25,397 nt of DNA from a virus, in IMG/VR virus record IMGVR_UViG_3300049156_000033, positions 1-25,397 of that record, one strand, 5' to 3'. A program made the position numbers and the translations under genes. A model generated the notes under the pieces. The model had not been told where the DNA came from. It saw only the letters and a list, made by a program, of their open reading frames with translations, and did not search any database. Numbering within the stretch: position 1 is the stretch's first letter; the number at the start of each line of letters is the position of its first letter. Of this stretch, positions 5,984 through 14,346 are shown in pieces.

Positions 5984-6563
5984 TGTGGTCGCTGAGTACC
6001 GCGACCGGGAGCTCCGGGATCTCTTCCGCGAGATAGCTCAGTACGTCCGCTACCAAGACTTCGACCACCTGCCAGTCGAGCGGTTCCAGCAGCTCTCCGA
6101 CCTGGTGGTGTCCGACCTCTGGACCGACAGAACCGAAGGCCAGAAGGCCGCCAAGATAGGCTTCACCGAGGACGAGCTCCCGATCCTGCGGGCCACACCT
6201 GAGTATGAAGGTATCAAATTTGCGTACCGCGAGGCCTTCGATCGGCTGAAGGAGCCACAGCGTCTCGAGGATCACATGTCGGACATGATTATCCAGGATC
6301 GGGTGGCACGAGCCACTATCCGTACCGCGCTCCACCACAAGGACGGTCGAGTGCGGATCAAGGCGATGGAGCAGATCAACGACCGCGCCATGCCCCGGAT
6401 CACCAAGGGGGGCGACACCAAAATCGTAATGATTCGCTCAGAGGATCTGCACCTGCTTCAAGAGACCGAGAGGCAGCTACTCGAGGCGGACGTGAAGGTA
6501 CTCGATGTCGAATCTAGTGAGGTTCACACCAACAAAGCTGGCCGAATGGAAAAAGAAGGGTAA
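5961..6563 (+). CDS. Probable terminase small subunit (by position)
   Basis: A 200-residue protein with a GTG start at 5961, AGAGGA just upstream, overlapping ssb. It is mainly helical and charged. Residues 80-150 contain KEPQRLEDHMSDMIIQDRVA and HKDGRVRIKAMEQINDRA, and the C-terminus forms an alpha helix (LHLLQETERQLLEADVK). It overlaps the large terminase gene by 59 bases and lies directly upstream, the standard position of the DNA-recognising small subunit. No clear HTH was identified, so the call rests on context. Confidence 0.5.
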   Translation: MATTRSSDVVAEYRDRELRDLFREIAQYVRYQDFDHLPVERFQQLSDLVVSDLWTDRTEGQKAAKIGFTEDELPILRATPEYEGIKFAYREAFDRLKEPQRLEDHMSDMIIQDRVARATIRTALHHKDGRVRIKAMEQINDRAMPRITKGGDTKIVMIRSEDLHLLQETERQLLEADVKVLDVESSEVHTNKAGRMEKEG

Positions 6564-8169
6564 GCAGTCCTTCTACTACTTCGAGCGCGGCCTGTTGGGT
6601 GACGAAGACCTCAACCCCAAGACCCACCTAGACCTCTGCAATTTCCTCCAGTTCGATCCCTCCAGGCGTCGGGCGATCGTCGGGTTCCGTGGGTCTCTGA
6701 AGAGCTCGGTGCTGATTGCCTACCTCTGGTGGAAGGGCCTGTACAACGTCAACTGGTCGTCCATGCTGGTCGAGCAGCGGTTCGAGAATGCCAAGGCCCA
6801 CCACGATCGCCTCCAGGCCAAGTTCCGCTATGGGCCCAGGGCCGGGCTCCTCCAGGACATCTTCAGTGACAGGTTGCCACCAGGGATAGAGGGCTGGACC
6901 ACCGAGCGCACCCTCCTGGTTCGCACCGATCCCAACGCGGAACCCTTCGTCACCATCGGGTCACTCGATGGAAAGCTCGAGAGCGCCCATCGTAACTGTA
7001 TCGCCTGTGACGATCTCGAGGGAGCTGATGCCGACAAGTCAGACGTGCCCAATGAGGACTCAGAGCGGTTCGTCGTCGAGCGGGCCGAGCCACTGCTACG
7101 CAACCCCTCCGAGGACGAGATCATTGTCACCGGCACCCCCCACGGCAAGAACCCCCTGGTCCACAAGCTCCTCGAGAGCCCCGAGTGGACCTGTTGGTGG
7201 AAGCCCATCCTGGACAAGAACGGCAAGAGCCAATGGCCGGAGCGGTTCACCCCCGAGTGGATTGCTTCGAAGCAGGAGGCCATCAAGGTCTCGACCAAGG
7301 CCCGGCGCATGTGGGACATGCAGTACCTCCTGCTGAAATCGACCGCGGCGATGTCGGTATTCGACATGGTTTCGATCAATGGAAACCTGTACAAATTCCA
7401 GGGTGGCAGACTGATAACTTACCCCTGCTACGAGCGGGAGAAGAACCCCCGGACAGGTGAGGTCGAGCTCAACCGGAAGGAAAAGGCGGTCGATCTGTCG
7501 GCCTGCCGGATCTACCTCCACGGAGACCCCGGCCACAAGAGCCCTGACGAGCGCAAGAGCGACGATCGCCCCTCGATGTGGGCCTGGATAGTGGTGGCGA
7601 TCTCCCCGGACTTCCACGCCTTCGTCATGGAGACCTGGATGGAGTACACCTCCTACGACGTGTACCTGGCGACGTTCCTCCGGCTCTACAAGAAGTGGGC
7701 GCCCTACCAGTGGACCTTCGAGCAGATCGGAGCTCAGAGCTGGCTGCTGGCGCATCTCAGGATCCACGAGAAGAATATCGGCCCGATCGAGTCGCTCTCG
7801 AGAGTCTACGCACCAGGCACTCGCCGGCTCCCCAAACCCTCCACCCGGCTCAACGACGACCGGCCGCGGGAGCTCACCAAAGACAAGGAGGAGTGGATCA
7901 CCAGCCAGCTCGAGATCCCCGTCAATATGGCCTGGCTGCACCTGCACGAGTCGCAGACCACGCTACTCGAGATGTTCGAGATGCACCCCTCCGACCAGCA
8001 TCCCAATGACGGTATCGACGCTCTCGCCCAGGGCCCCGGGGTGTGGCAACCACCAACTTCCCCCGAAGCGATAAAGGCCATGAAGCGCCGCGAGGAGGAA
8101 ATGCGGCTGCTAAACCTGGTGGAGCCACTCACCGGATACCGTCGCCCTTGGAAAGATGTGGCCGCTTAA
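6505..8169 (+). CDS. terL: Terminase large subunit (packaging ATPase and nuclease)
   Basis: A 554-residue protein, a normal length for TerL. It pumps DNA into the prohead through the portal and cuts it. Walker A is GFRGSLKSS (60-68, with Lys66 and the phage-type RG before it; Leu replaces the usual Gly before Lys). Walker B is CIACDDLE (165-172, acidic 169/170/172). A coupling motif IIVTGTPHG sits at 206-214. The RNase H-like nuclease half shows IYLHGDPG (Asp341), WTFEQIG (Glu406) and PNDGIDALAQ (Asp502/505). The ATG at 6505 has AAGG nearby. It ends at a hairpin, and the portal follows after 110 bases. Confidence 0.92.
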   Translation: MSNLVRFTPTKLAEWKKKGKQSFYYFERGLLGDEDLNPKTHLDLCNFLQFDPSRRRAIVGFRGSLKSSVLIAYLWWKGLYNVNWSSMLVEQRFENAKAHHDRLQAKFRYGPRAGLLQDIFSDRLPPGIEGWTTERTLLVRTDPNAEPFVTIGSLDGKLESAHRNCIACDDLEGADADKSDVPNEDSERFVVERAEPLLRNPSEDEIIVTGTPHGKNPLVHKLLESPEWTCWWKPILDKNGKSQWPERFTPEWIASKQEAIKVSTKARRMWDMQYLLLKSTAAMSVFDMVSINGNLYKFQGGRLITYPCYEREKNPRTGEVELNRKEKAVDLSACRIYLHGDPGHKSPDERKSDDRPSMWAWIVVAISPDFHAFVMETWMEYTSYDVYLATFLRLYKKWAPYQWTFEQIGAQSWLLAHLRIHEKNIGPIESLSRVYAPGTRRLPKPSTRLNDDRPRELTKDKEEWITSQLEIPVNMAWLHLHESQTTLLEMFEMHPSDQHPNDGIDALAQGPGVWQPPTSPEAIKAMKRREEEMRLLNLVEPLTGYRRPWKDVAA

Positions 8170-8195
8170 TTCTGAGTAAGTAAGTTACCCAGAAT
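8169..8195 (+). terminator. Hairpin after terL, weak terminator or processing site
   Basis: An 11-base imperfect stem (ATTCTGAGTAA at 8169-8179 with TTACCCAGAAT at 8185-8195, one mismatch) has a 5-base loop. The following CATTTCTTTCC is only partly T-rich, and the stem is AT-rich, so it is a weak terminator at best. It starts at the last base of the terL stop codon. Confidence 0.4.
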
Positions 8196-8213
8196 CATTT
8201 CTTTCCCTATATA
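8185..8213 (+). promoter_or_regulatory. Possible promoter before the portal gene
   Basis: TATATA at 8208-8213 stands out as AT-rich in GC-rich DNA. The hexamer 17 bases upstream, TTACCC (8185-8190), matches only three of six -35 positions. It lies in one of the few true intergenic gaps of the block, 66 bases ahead of the portal ATG. Confidence is low. Confidence 0.25.
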
Positions 8214-8279
8214 GACGATAGTGGCGGCTGAGCACCTCTTTTTCTTGCCGGCGCCACCTTTCTGTGAATAATCGGCGGC

Positions 8280-10412
8280 ATGGAGACACCGGATCTATCC
8301 GATGTCGTGGTGCTGCCCTACGAGGATCCAGCAGAGCAACTCCCGTCAGACGAAGATGGCGAGATAAACCTCGCTCAGCGTGAGGGCACCATCCTCCCGC
8401 TCGAGGGTGAGCAGTCGATCAAGCTCACCAAGGAGAGCGAGGAGGAGCTCGTCCGGATGCTCGTGGACATCTGCCAGGCCTACGACATGTCGATGGGCGA
8501 CAGGCTGAAGCAGTGGGAGAGAGTCAACGACGCCTACAACATGATCCCCGACCCAAAGCGGCAGGGTCAGAAGCCCGACGCCTCCCGCCTGGTCTCGGAG
8601 ATGACCCGCTCACAGGTCAATATCGCTGCCTCCCGGATCACCGAGGGCATCATGGGGGTCCGCCCGTTCATGTCGGTCGAGGTGGCAGACGACCAGGCCG
8701 AAGATATGGACACCTCCGAGGCGGTCCTCAACGCCAAGGCGATCGAGGAGTGGTTCGACTCCTACTCCCACACCGAGCTCGACGCCGAGGGCTGGATCCA
8801 GCTCTCCGTCATCCGATCCGCGAAGCTCGGGGACGCGGTGCTCCGGATCCTCTGGGACAAGGAGAAGTGGAGCTACTTCTACCTCGACAAAGATGGCGAT
8901 GTCCAGGAGCAGTGCGAGACCAAGGGCAAGATCACGGCCGAGCTCATTCCCAACGACCAGATGATCGTGTGGCCCCTGACCCAGAACAACATCGAGAAGA
9001 TGGATGTATGTGGTCACCGGGCCTACCTGACACCCATGCAGCTCCGGGAGTACGCCAGGACCAAGAAGATCGACAAAGACCTGGTGAAAAAGCTCATCGC
9101 TGAAGCTCGAGCAGGCGGCGAGGAGAAGAGCACCGAGACCCAGGAGAAGGATCTCAGGGGCAAAGACATCGACACCAACGTAGCGAACCCCTACAAGGGC
9201 CAGGTGGAGCTCACCGAGCTCTGGTGCTACTGCGGCATACCCGGCCAGGAGGAGAAGGGACCGCAGCGATTCACCGCCGTCTTCAACGAGGGTCTCGAGA
9301 GGCTGCTGTGGATCGGCAATAACACGCTCCGGGCCAACCGGCACTGCTACTTCGACCTGCCCTACTGGCGCGAGGATGGCTCCTTCTGGAGCTCGGGCGT
9401 CGGCTTCGAGTGCATGTACCCCCAGGCGGCCGACTCCGCCCTGATGAACCTCCTGATCGACAACCTGAAAATCATCGCCAACCACCTCCGGATCATCAAG
9501 GCCGGCTCCCAGGCCGAGGCCATGCACGACCAGATCGCCCCTGGCTACGACCTGGTGACCGAAGACCCCCAGGAGGACGTGCGGATCGAGGCCCTGGGCG
9601 GGGATCTCTCCAATATCTACCAGGCGATCGAATCGTTTGACCGACGCAAGATGAACACCACGGGGATCACCATGCCACTCGGCGGCATGGGCGACCCGGT
9701 GCTGAAGTCAGGCGCCTCCCCGACCTCGATCGGGCAATTGATCGAGCAGGCCGGCAAGAAGTTCGGCCAAGTGGACGCCAACATACGGCGCAACCTCTCC
9801 CAGATGATGTTCTTCATGCTCGAGCTCGCGCAGCAGTATGCGCCCGAGGGGCTCTTCTACCAGTCGGCCTCACAGGGCACCGCCGAGCGGCTCTCCCAGA
9901 TGCGGTTCGTCCCCCCGAAGGGGGATCTGAGGAAGCTCCTCAGAATCACCGCTCGAGCACCCTCAGCGGCGACCTCCAAGGAGATGCTGAAGCAGAACCT
10001 CATGCTGGTGCTCCAGCAGACGATGACCTACATCCAGACCTTGATCCAACTGGCAGAGCTCACCTGGGGCGAGACCAACCCGGCCGGCCTACTGAAGCTC
10101 AAAGAGGACGCCATGCTCTACCAGCACGAGGTCTACGCCGCGGTCATCGAGCAGATCGACGTGCCGGGCCTGACCGCCAAGGTGCCGAAGCTCGGCCCAC
10201 CCACCGACTACGAGCAGTTTATGAACGACCTGATAATGCAGATTCAGCAGCTCGAGCAGGAGCTCGAGAAGGTGTCGCAGGAGAATGCGATGCTGAAAGG
10301 AGAAGAGATTGCCCCAGAACAAGGCGGACCACTTGCCGGAAACGGTGGGGGAGCCCCGATGGGACCGGCTGGCCCTGGACCCCAACTTCCAGGGGATGTT
10401 CCTATCGGATAA
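8280..10412 (+). CDS. Portal (head-tail connector) protein
   Basis: A 710-residue protein directly after terL. Twelve copies would form the ring through which DNA enters and leaves. Portal-like features are the helical start around 60-90 (VDICQAYDMSMGDRLKQWE), a conserved-looking QVNIAASRITEGIMG near 115-129 followed by RPFMSVEVAD, an alpha/beta middle, and a C-terminal helical region with coiled coil (QQLEQELEKVSQENAML, about 655-671). It ends in a Gly/Pro-rich tail (residues 676-710). It belongs with podovirus-type portals, larger than the siphovirus kind. No clear Shine-Dalgarno precedes the ATG at 8280. The final 104 bases overlap the next gene. Confidence 0.85.
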   Translation: METPDLSDVVVLPYEDPAEQLPSDEDGEINLAQREGTILPLEGEQSIKLTKESEEELVRMLVDICQAYDMSMGDRLKQWERVNDAYNMIPDPKRQGQKPDASRLVSEMTRSQVNIAASRITEGIMGVRPFMSVEVADDQAEDMDTSEAVLNAKAIEEWFDSYSHTELDAEGWIQLSVIRSAKLGDAVLRILWDKEKWSYFYLDKDGDVQEQCETKGKITAELIPNDQMIVWPLTQNNIEKMDVCGHRAYLTPMQLREYARTKKIDKDLVKKLIAEARAGGEEKSTETQEKDLRGKDIDTNVANPYKGQVELTELWCYCGIPGQEEKGPQRFTAVFNEGLERLLWIGNNTLRANRHCYFDLPYWREDGSFWSSGVGFECMYPQAADSALMNLLIDNLKIIANHLRIIKAGSQAEAMHDQIAPGYDLVTEDPQEDVRIEALGGDLSNIYQAIESFDRRKMNTTGITMPLGGMGDPVLKSGASPTSIGQLIEQAGKKFGQVDANIRRNLSQMMFFMLELAQQYAPEGLFYQSASQGTAERLSQMRFVPPKGDLRKLLRITARAPSAATSKEMLKQNLMLVLQQTMTYIQTLIQLAELTWGETNPAGLLKLKEDAMLYQHEVYAAVIEQIDVPGLTAKVPKLGPPTDYEQFMNDLIMQIQQLEQELEKVSQENAMLKGEEIAPEQGGPLAGNGGGAPMGPAGPGPQLPGDVPIG

Positions 10413-10653
10413 GGCGCAGGCCTTTCTCAAGCGCCGGGCGGATGTGCTCGCTGACCCTGCTGGCACGACCGACCTACACGAGATTGGCAAGGCTCGAGGC
10501 TGGATCGAATGCTTCAAATGGCTACAAGAGCTCCCAGGCGAGCAACTCAAGACGAAGCAGCGACAGGCCGTGCCACCACCCGAGGAAACAAAAGCGACGG
10601 GAGCCACGCGGTTCCCTTCCCGCTTTTTCAAACGACGGCCCTTCCCCTCGTAA
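10309..10653 (+). CDS. Hypothetical protein overlapping the portal end
   Basis: A 114-residue protein. The TTG start at 10309 is placed by AAAGGAG six bases upstream; an ATG at 10396 (MFLSDKAQAF) is the alternative. The middle looks structured and helical (MFLSDKAQAFLKRRADVLAD, then IGKARGWIECFKWLQEL), while the end is basic and Pro-rich (FPSRFFKRRPFPS). It lies between portal and scaffold, where short accessory head genes are common. No family recognised. Confidence 0.55.
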   Translation: MPQNKADHLPETVGEPRWDRLALDPNFQGMFLSDKAQAFLKRRADVLADPAGTTDLHEIGKARGWIECFKWLQELPGEQLKTKQRQAVPPPEETKATGATRFPSRFFKRRPFPS

Positions 10654-10676
10654 GAGGGCGGGCAGGGAGGTAGTAA

Positions 10677-11603
10677 ATGCCGGATGCAGTTCCATCCCTC
10701 GAAGAAGTCACAGCGACTCTTCAAGGCGGAGCCACACCACCTGATCCCGGTAGTGCCGATTACGCGCCCGACACTACCCAAGGCCCCGACACCGAGCCAG
10801 CCATCCCTTCGAGAGAAGGCGGCATCGAGCTCGTTGGCCCGGAGCCGGCCAAAGCACCGGAGGATCTGGACGATAAAAGTCGTCGAATAACGGCGCTCGA
10901 AGCCGAACTGGAAACTGAGAAGAAGAGGAGAACCGACACCCAGGCAAACTTCCACCGAGCCGATCAAACGGCTCAGTGGACCGACGCACAGATGCGGGCA
11001 TGGGAGACGATGCGACAGCGAGAGGCAGCTCTCGCGCAGCAGGCGCAACAGTCCGTGCCCCCGGGCTACGAGAAGCCGGATGAGTTGATCGAGGATCCGA
11101 AGAACATCGCGGATTTCGTCAACGCCAACGCCAATTGGGCGGTCGGGGCTGCGATGGCGCAGTTCTACCCGTACATGCAGGCCTTGAACGAGGCCTCTGT
11201 CCGCTTCGAGAAGATGGAGCACATGGCAGTCGAGACCTCGTTCGACAAGGCCGCGGCCAAGGTGAAGAAGATGGGCTACAAGGACTTCGACGAGAACCGG
11301 GAGGCGATCAAGGCTAAGTTCATGTCGGAGGGTGGAGAGCGCGGGCGCGAGCTCGCAATGGACCCCGAGATGGTCGTCAACGCATACCTCTTCAGCCGCA
11401 GGGCTCGAGGTCTGCCGATGAACACCGGGGAGACTCCTTCTCCCGATGTGTTGCCCACCACTCCATCTGTACGACCCGGAAGGGACGCCAGTGCAGTTCT
11501 CTCCAATCTCAGTCCCTACGCGCAAGAGATCACACGCCGTCTCGGCGTCGGTGGCATGAAGGTCACCGAAGAGGATCTCGAGCGGGTCGGGCTCCTAAAG
11601 TGA
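10677..11603 (+). CDS. Scaffolding protein (probable)
   Basis: A 308-residue protein from an ATG with GGGAGG eight bases upstream. It sits between portal and capsid, the usual scaffold position. The N-terminal 60 residues are acidic and Pro-rich. Residues 66-130 form a charged coiled coil (RRITALEAELETEKKRR, MRQREAALAQQAQQ). A helical middle follows (AVGAAMAQFYPYMQALNEAS). The C-terminus, ITRRLGVGGMKVTEEDLERV, is charged and helical, as in scaffolds that bind capsid protein. Scaffolds vary greatly in sequence, so this is from context and composition. Confidence 0.65.
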   Translation: MPDAVPSLEEVTATLQGGATPPDPGSADYAPDTTQGPDTEPAIPSREGGIELVGPEPAKAPEDLDDKSRRITALEAELETEKKRRTDTQANFHRADQTAQWTDAQMRAWETMRQREAALAQQAQQSVPPGYEKPDELIEDPKNIADFVNANANWAVGAAMAQFYPYMQALNEASVRFEKMEHMAVETSFDKAAAKVKKMGYKDFDENREAIKAKFMSEGGERGRELAMDPEMVVNAYLFSRRARGLPMNTGETPSPDVLPTTPSVRPGRDASAVLSNLSPYAQEITRRLGVGGMKVTEEDLERVGLLK

Positions 11604-11610
11604 GGCGTAT

Positions 11611-12126
11611 ATGACACTCAAAGCAGCCAACCGGCCGCAGCACCAGGGGTTCACAACGGTACCCCCAGAGATCAAGGATTGGTACGCATCCCAGGGGATG
11701 AGACTCTCCTGGCAGCGCAAGCACGACGATTCGTTGTCGCTCAAGTTTGGCATGGGCATCCAACCGATCGTCGTCACCGAGCTGGAAGTGGACCACCCCG
11801 AGATCGTGGAGGTGTTCAAGCGATTCAGGATGAAGATTACCCCCGAGGGATACGTCCAAAGGCAGGACGCGATACTTTGCTATCAGTCCCAAGAGGAATG
11901 GGAAGAGACAGAAGCGGCATTCCGTGATCGCTTGAAAGAGCGTGAGGACGGAGTGGCCGACATCGAGACCTTGGAGAAGTCAGTCCAGGATCTCGTCAAG
12001 GCCACAGGAAAGGGAAGTGGCAACCCGCTTCTGACCGGGATCATTCCGAAAACAAGGGAGGTCGTCTCCGTCTCGAAAAGCCTATCGACTCCTGGCGTCC
12101 AGGTTGGCTTAAACCCTGACGAATAA
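11611..12126 (+). CDS. Hypothetical head-region protein
   Basis: A 171-residue protein with GAGG seven bases before the ATG, just after the scaffold. Residues 15-75 alternate strands and turns (TVPPEIKDWYASQGMRLSWQ, IVVTELEVDHPEIVEVFK). Residues 95-130 form an acidic helix (SQEEWEETEAAFRDRLKERE). The C-terminus is Ser/Thr/Lys-rich and probably flexible. No family recognised. Its place between scaffold and capsid gene suggests a head role, which is inference. Confidence 0.55.
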   Translation: MTLKAANRPQHQGFTTVPPEIKDWYASQGMRLSWQRKHDDSLSLKFGMGIQPIVVTELEVDHPEIVEVFKRFRMKITPEGYVQRQDAILCYQSQEEWEETEAAFRDRLKEREDGVADIETLEKSVQDLVKATGKGSGNPLLTGIIPKTREVVSVSKSLSTPGVQVGLNPDE

Positions 12127-12141
12127 GGAGGCATTTCCATA

Positions 12142-12693
12142 ATGCCCAACACCTTCCCGAAGAGGACTCTCCGGATTCGCTATCCCGGCGACTCGGAGAT
12201 GTCCTATTGGATCCGGAATCAACCGGAAGGCGCGTCACAGGTCTTCATCGGTTCCGCTCCAATCGTTATCACGGGTGGGTATGTAGTCGCGGCACAAGCC
12301 GCTGTCGATACTCCTGTCGCTACGCTCTTTGGGTTCGCCCTGAGAGACGGCAGGAACGGCACGGCTGGCCAGTATCAGGCAGAGATCGTCGTCGCCTTTC
12401 CGGGCCTCGAGTTCTACGCCAACATGCTGTCGGCGGATGGTACGGGTGACCGTGCTCTCCTCATTACCGACATCGGCACCGTCTACGACATCGAGAAGAA
12501 CGCCGTAGGGGATGCCGGCCAGGACATCTGGCATGTTGCCGCAGCGAGCGTCCAGTCGGTAGCGAAGATGGTCAGCTTCGATCTCGACTATCACCTGCCC
12601 AACGTCGTTCAAAACACCTACGCCGAAGTAGGCGATCTGAACCCCAGGTGCTCCTTCAACGTGCCTGTGGCGAAGAACGACTACATCACCTAG
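12142..12693 (+). CDS. Probable head decoration or minor capsid protein
   Basis: A 183-residue protein with AAGGAGG before the ATG. The beta-rich sequence (SQVFIGSAPIVITGGYVVAA, PVATLFGFALRD, DRALLITDIGTVYDIEK) resembles small capsid-decorating proteins. It lies immediately before the capsid gene, 13 bases apart. No family was matched. The position and strand-rich, Gly/Ala/Val composition support decoration; direct evidence is lacking. Confidence 0.5.
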   Translation: MPNTFPKRTLRIRYPGDSEMSYWIRNQPEGASQVFIGSAPIVITGGYVVAAQAAVDTPVATLFGFALRDGRNGTAGQYQAEIVVAFPGLEFYANMLSADGTGDRALLITDIGTVYDIEKNAVGDAGQDIWHVAAASVQSVAKMVSFDLDYHLPNVVQNTYAEVGDLNPRCSFNVPVAKNDYIT

Positions 12694-12706
12694 AGGAGAG
12701 AAGAGA

Positions 12707-13633
12707 ATGCCAGATTTTGGTGGAAACGTCGCCAGAATGCAGGAGTTCTCGGCCCTTCTCGAGCTTGGCTTGAGCAAGGTGTTCAAGGACGACCTGCCCA
12801 CTCACCCGAAGCTGTATATGGACTGGATCACCACCAAGACGGCCAACGAGTTCATCGAAGATCAGCTCGTGACGACCGGCTTTGGCCCGATGCCTGCAAA
12901 GGCGATCGGTGGTCCAATTATCACCGACAAGCCCTTCATCTCCGCACCCAAGGACTTCGAGATCATTCCCTATGCTCTCGGGTTCGTCGCGGAGTACGAG
13001 CTCATTCGGTGGGACAAGTACGCAGTCTTCACTAACATCACCAAGAAGCTGACTCGGAGCGGCGTGGACCGTTGTAACGTGCTGGCGTATGCCATCCCGA
13101 ACAACGCTTTCTCCACCGCCGATCCCGTCTACACCACCTACGCAGGCGAGGCGCTGTGCGATACCGCCCACGTCCTGATGCGTGGTGGCACCGGGCAGAA
13201 CAGGCCCACAACCGATGTGGATGTGTCGTATCTCGGGATGCAGGAGGCGATCACCGACTTTGCCCTCCTGACCAACGAGGACGGCCTCTACATTAAGCTC
13301 ACCCCCAAGCGCGTCATGGTCCACCCGTCGAAGCGGTGGGAGGCGGTTACGCTCCTCGAGAGCGACTACCGACCCGACAACGCCAACATGGCGAAGAACA
13401 CGCTGCGCTCCGGGGGTCTGGGCGTTCACGATTCGCCCTACCTGGCCAACACGAATCACTGGTTCATGCTGGCCGACAAGTCAAAGCTCGAGATGAGCTT
13501 CGACACGGGCGATGCACTCACGTTCCGGCGTGATTTCCAGATGTCCACCTGGAACAACGTCTTCTCGATGTACGCGAGTTATCGAGTCGCCGTGCTCCAC
13601 TGGTACGGCTTCTGGGGAACGACCGGAACGTAG
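12707..13633 (+). CDS. Major capsid protein (HK97-fold, gpT-like)
   Basis: A 308-residue protein, typical capsid size, with GAGGAGAG before the ATG. Capsid-like features: an N-terminal arm with FIEDQLVTTGFG, an extended region PMPAKAIGGPIITDKP (55-70) that could be the E-loop, and the spine helix and P-domain region EYELIRWDKYAVFTN (98-112). The C-terminal part TPKRVMVHPSKRWEAVTLLE and NHWFMLADKSKLEMSFD is characteristic of Mu gpT-type head subunits. It would form the shell around the packaged DNA. No protease gene is in the window, so scaffold removal must occur another way or be encoded elsewhere. Confidence 0.82.
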   Translation: MPDFGGNVARMQEFSALLELGLSKVFKDDLPTHPKLYMDWITTKTANEFIEDQLVTTGFGPMPAKAIGGPIITDKPFISAPKDFEIIPYALGFVAEYELIRWDKYAVFTNITKKLTRSGVDRCNVLAYAIPNNAFSTADPVYTTYAGEALCDTAHVLMRGGTGQNRPTTDVDVSYLGMQEAITDFALLTNEDGLYIKLTPKRVMVHPSKRWEAVTLLESDYRPDNANMAKNTLRSGGLGVHDSPYLANTNHWFMLADKSKLEMSFDTGDALTFRRDFQMSTWNNVFSMYASYRVAVLHWYGFWGTTGT

Positions 13634-13646
13634 GAAGGGGTGACTC

Positions 13647-13937
13647 ATGGTTGACATGAAAACCCCGCAACCGACTCAGGTATGGAGCTCCAACCGCACC
13701 TCCTATCTCACTGGAGTTGTGGCAGGAGACGTTACTTTGCCGGGGATCGACAACACGGGGGCAGACAGACTCATCCGAGTTTGGCACCTAGCAGGAGCCA
13801 CCGCTGCCGATCTCACGTCGGAGTTCTCGATCACCGCCAACGACACCATCAACAATGCGGGCGGCACCAGCTCTGCTGGTGGAATGCTCGCAGTCGAGTG
13901 GTACGACGGTGATTACGGGACCACCATCGCTGAGTGA
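13647..13937 (+). CDS. Small virion-like protein
   Basis: A 96-residue beta-rich protein with AGGAAGG before the ATG. It starts with polar MVDMKTPQPTQVWSSNRTSY, then LTGVVAGDVTLPGIDNTG and a Gly/Thr/Ser-rich second half (NAGGTSSAGGMLAVEWYDGD). It is the first gene after the capsid and is followed by a UUCG hairpin. A capsid decoration role is plausible; no family recognised. Confidence 0.5.
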   Translation: MVDMKTPQPTQVWSSNRTSYLTGVVAGDVTLPGIDNTGADRLIRVWHLAGATAADLTSEFSITANDTINNAGGTSSAGGMLAVEWYDGDYGTTIAE

Positions 13938-13944
13938 CAACCCT

Positions 13945-13968
13945 GATGGGGGGCTTCGGCCCCCCGTC
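13945..13968 (+). terminator. UUCG-capped GC-rich hairpin
   Basis: The left arm GATGGGGGGC (13945-13954) pairs with GCCCCCCGTC (13959-13968) over ten bases with one G-U wobble. The loop is TTCG closed by C-G, the extra-stable UUCG tetraloop. It sits 8 bases after a stop codon and 18 bases before the next ATG. A T-run is absent, so it may attenuate or shield transcript ends rather than fully terminate. Confidence 0.65.
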
Positions 13969-13986
13969 AATCTCTAGGAGAGCTGT

Positions 13987-14343
13987 ATGGACTCTCGACT
14001 AGGATCACCGCGGCACACGATCGAGGTGCTCATCGACATCTCGGTGTCCACCACGCTGTCCGAGGTCATCGACCTGGGGCCCTGGAGGATCGCAGCTCTC
14101 CACCTGCCTGCTGCGCTCAGTTCGTCTTCTGTGGGCATCCAAGCGGCAGAGGCCGGCGACGGTACCTTCAACAACCTTTACGACGCTGACGGCGTTCTCG
14201 TGGCCATCGCGGTTGGTGCGGCTCGAACGGTCGGGATCACCGGCTCACAAGGCGGAGCCCTCGCGGCGTGTCGCTACATCAAGCTGCTGATGGGCTCGGC
14301 TGAAGGCGCAGACAGAACGATCAACCTCCTTCTGACGCAGTAG
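13987..14343 (+). CDS. Small beta-rich hypothetical virion protein
   Basis: A 118-residue protein whose ATG follows AGGAG by about 7 bases, just after the UUCG hairpin. It has alternating hydrophobic strands (TIEVLIDISVSTTLSEVIDL, WRIAALHLPAALSSSSVGI, LVAIAVGAARTVGI) and no charge clusters. It resembles the small beta proteins that bind capsids or tails, but no family was recognised. It may be co-expressed with the lectin-fold gene 3 bases downstream. Confidence 0.55.
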   Translation: MDSRLGSPRHTIEVLIDISVSTTLSEVIDLGPWRIAALHLPAALSSSSVGIQAAEAGDGTFNNLYDADGVLVAIAVGAARTVGITGSQGGALAACRYIKLLMGSAEGADRTINLLLTQ

Positions 14344-14346
14344 CCT

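Noticed and set aside
7096-7947. Minus-strand frame opposite terL (283 codons)
   Set aside because: The terL frame has clear Walker and nuclease motifs; the reverse frame is a shadow of its codon bias.
10645-10658. CCCTC-GTAA-GAGGG hairpin at the end of the 114-residue gene
   Set aside because: The stem is only five bases and overlaps the stop codon region without a T-run. It is too weak to call a terminator.
10089-11525. Long minus-strand open frame of 478 codons
   Set aside because: It lies opposite the portal end and the scaffold, whose frames are strongly supported by content and ribosome sites. Long shadow frames are expected in GC-rich DNA.
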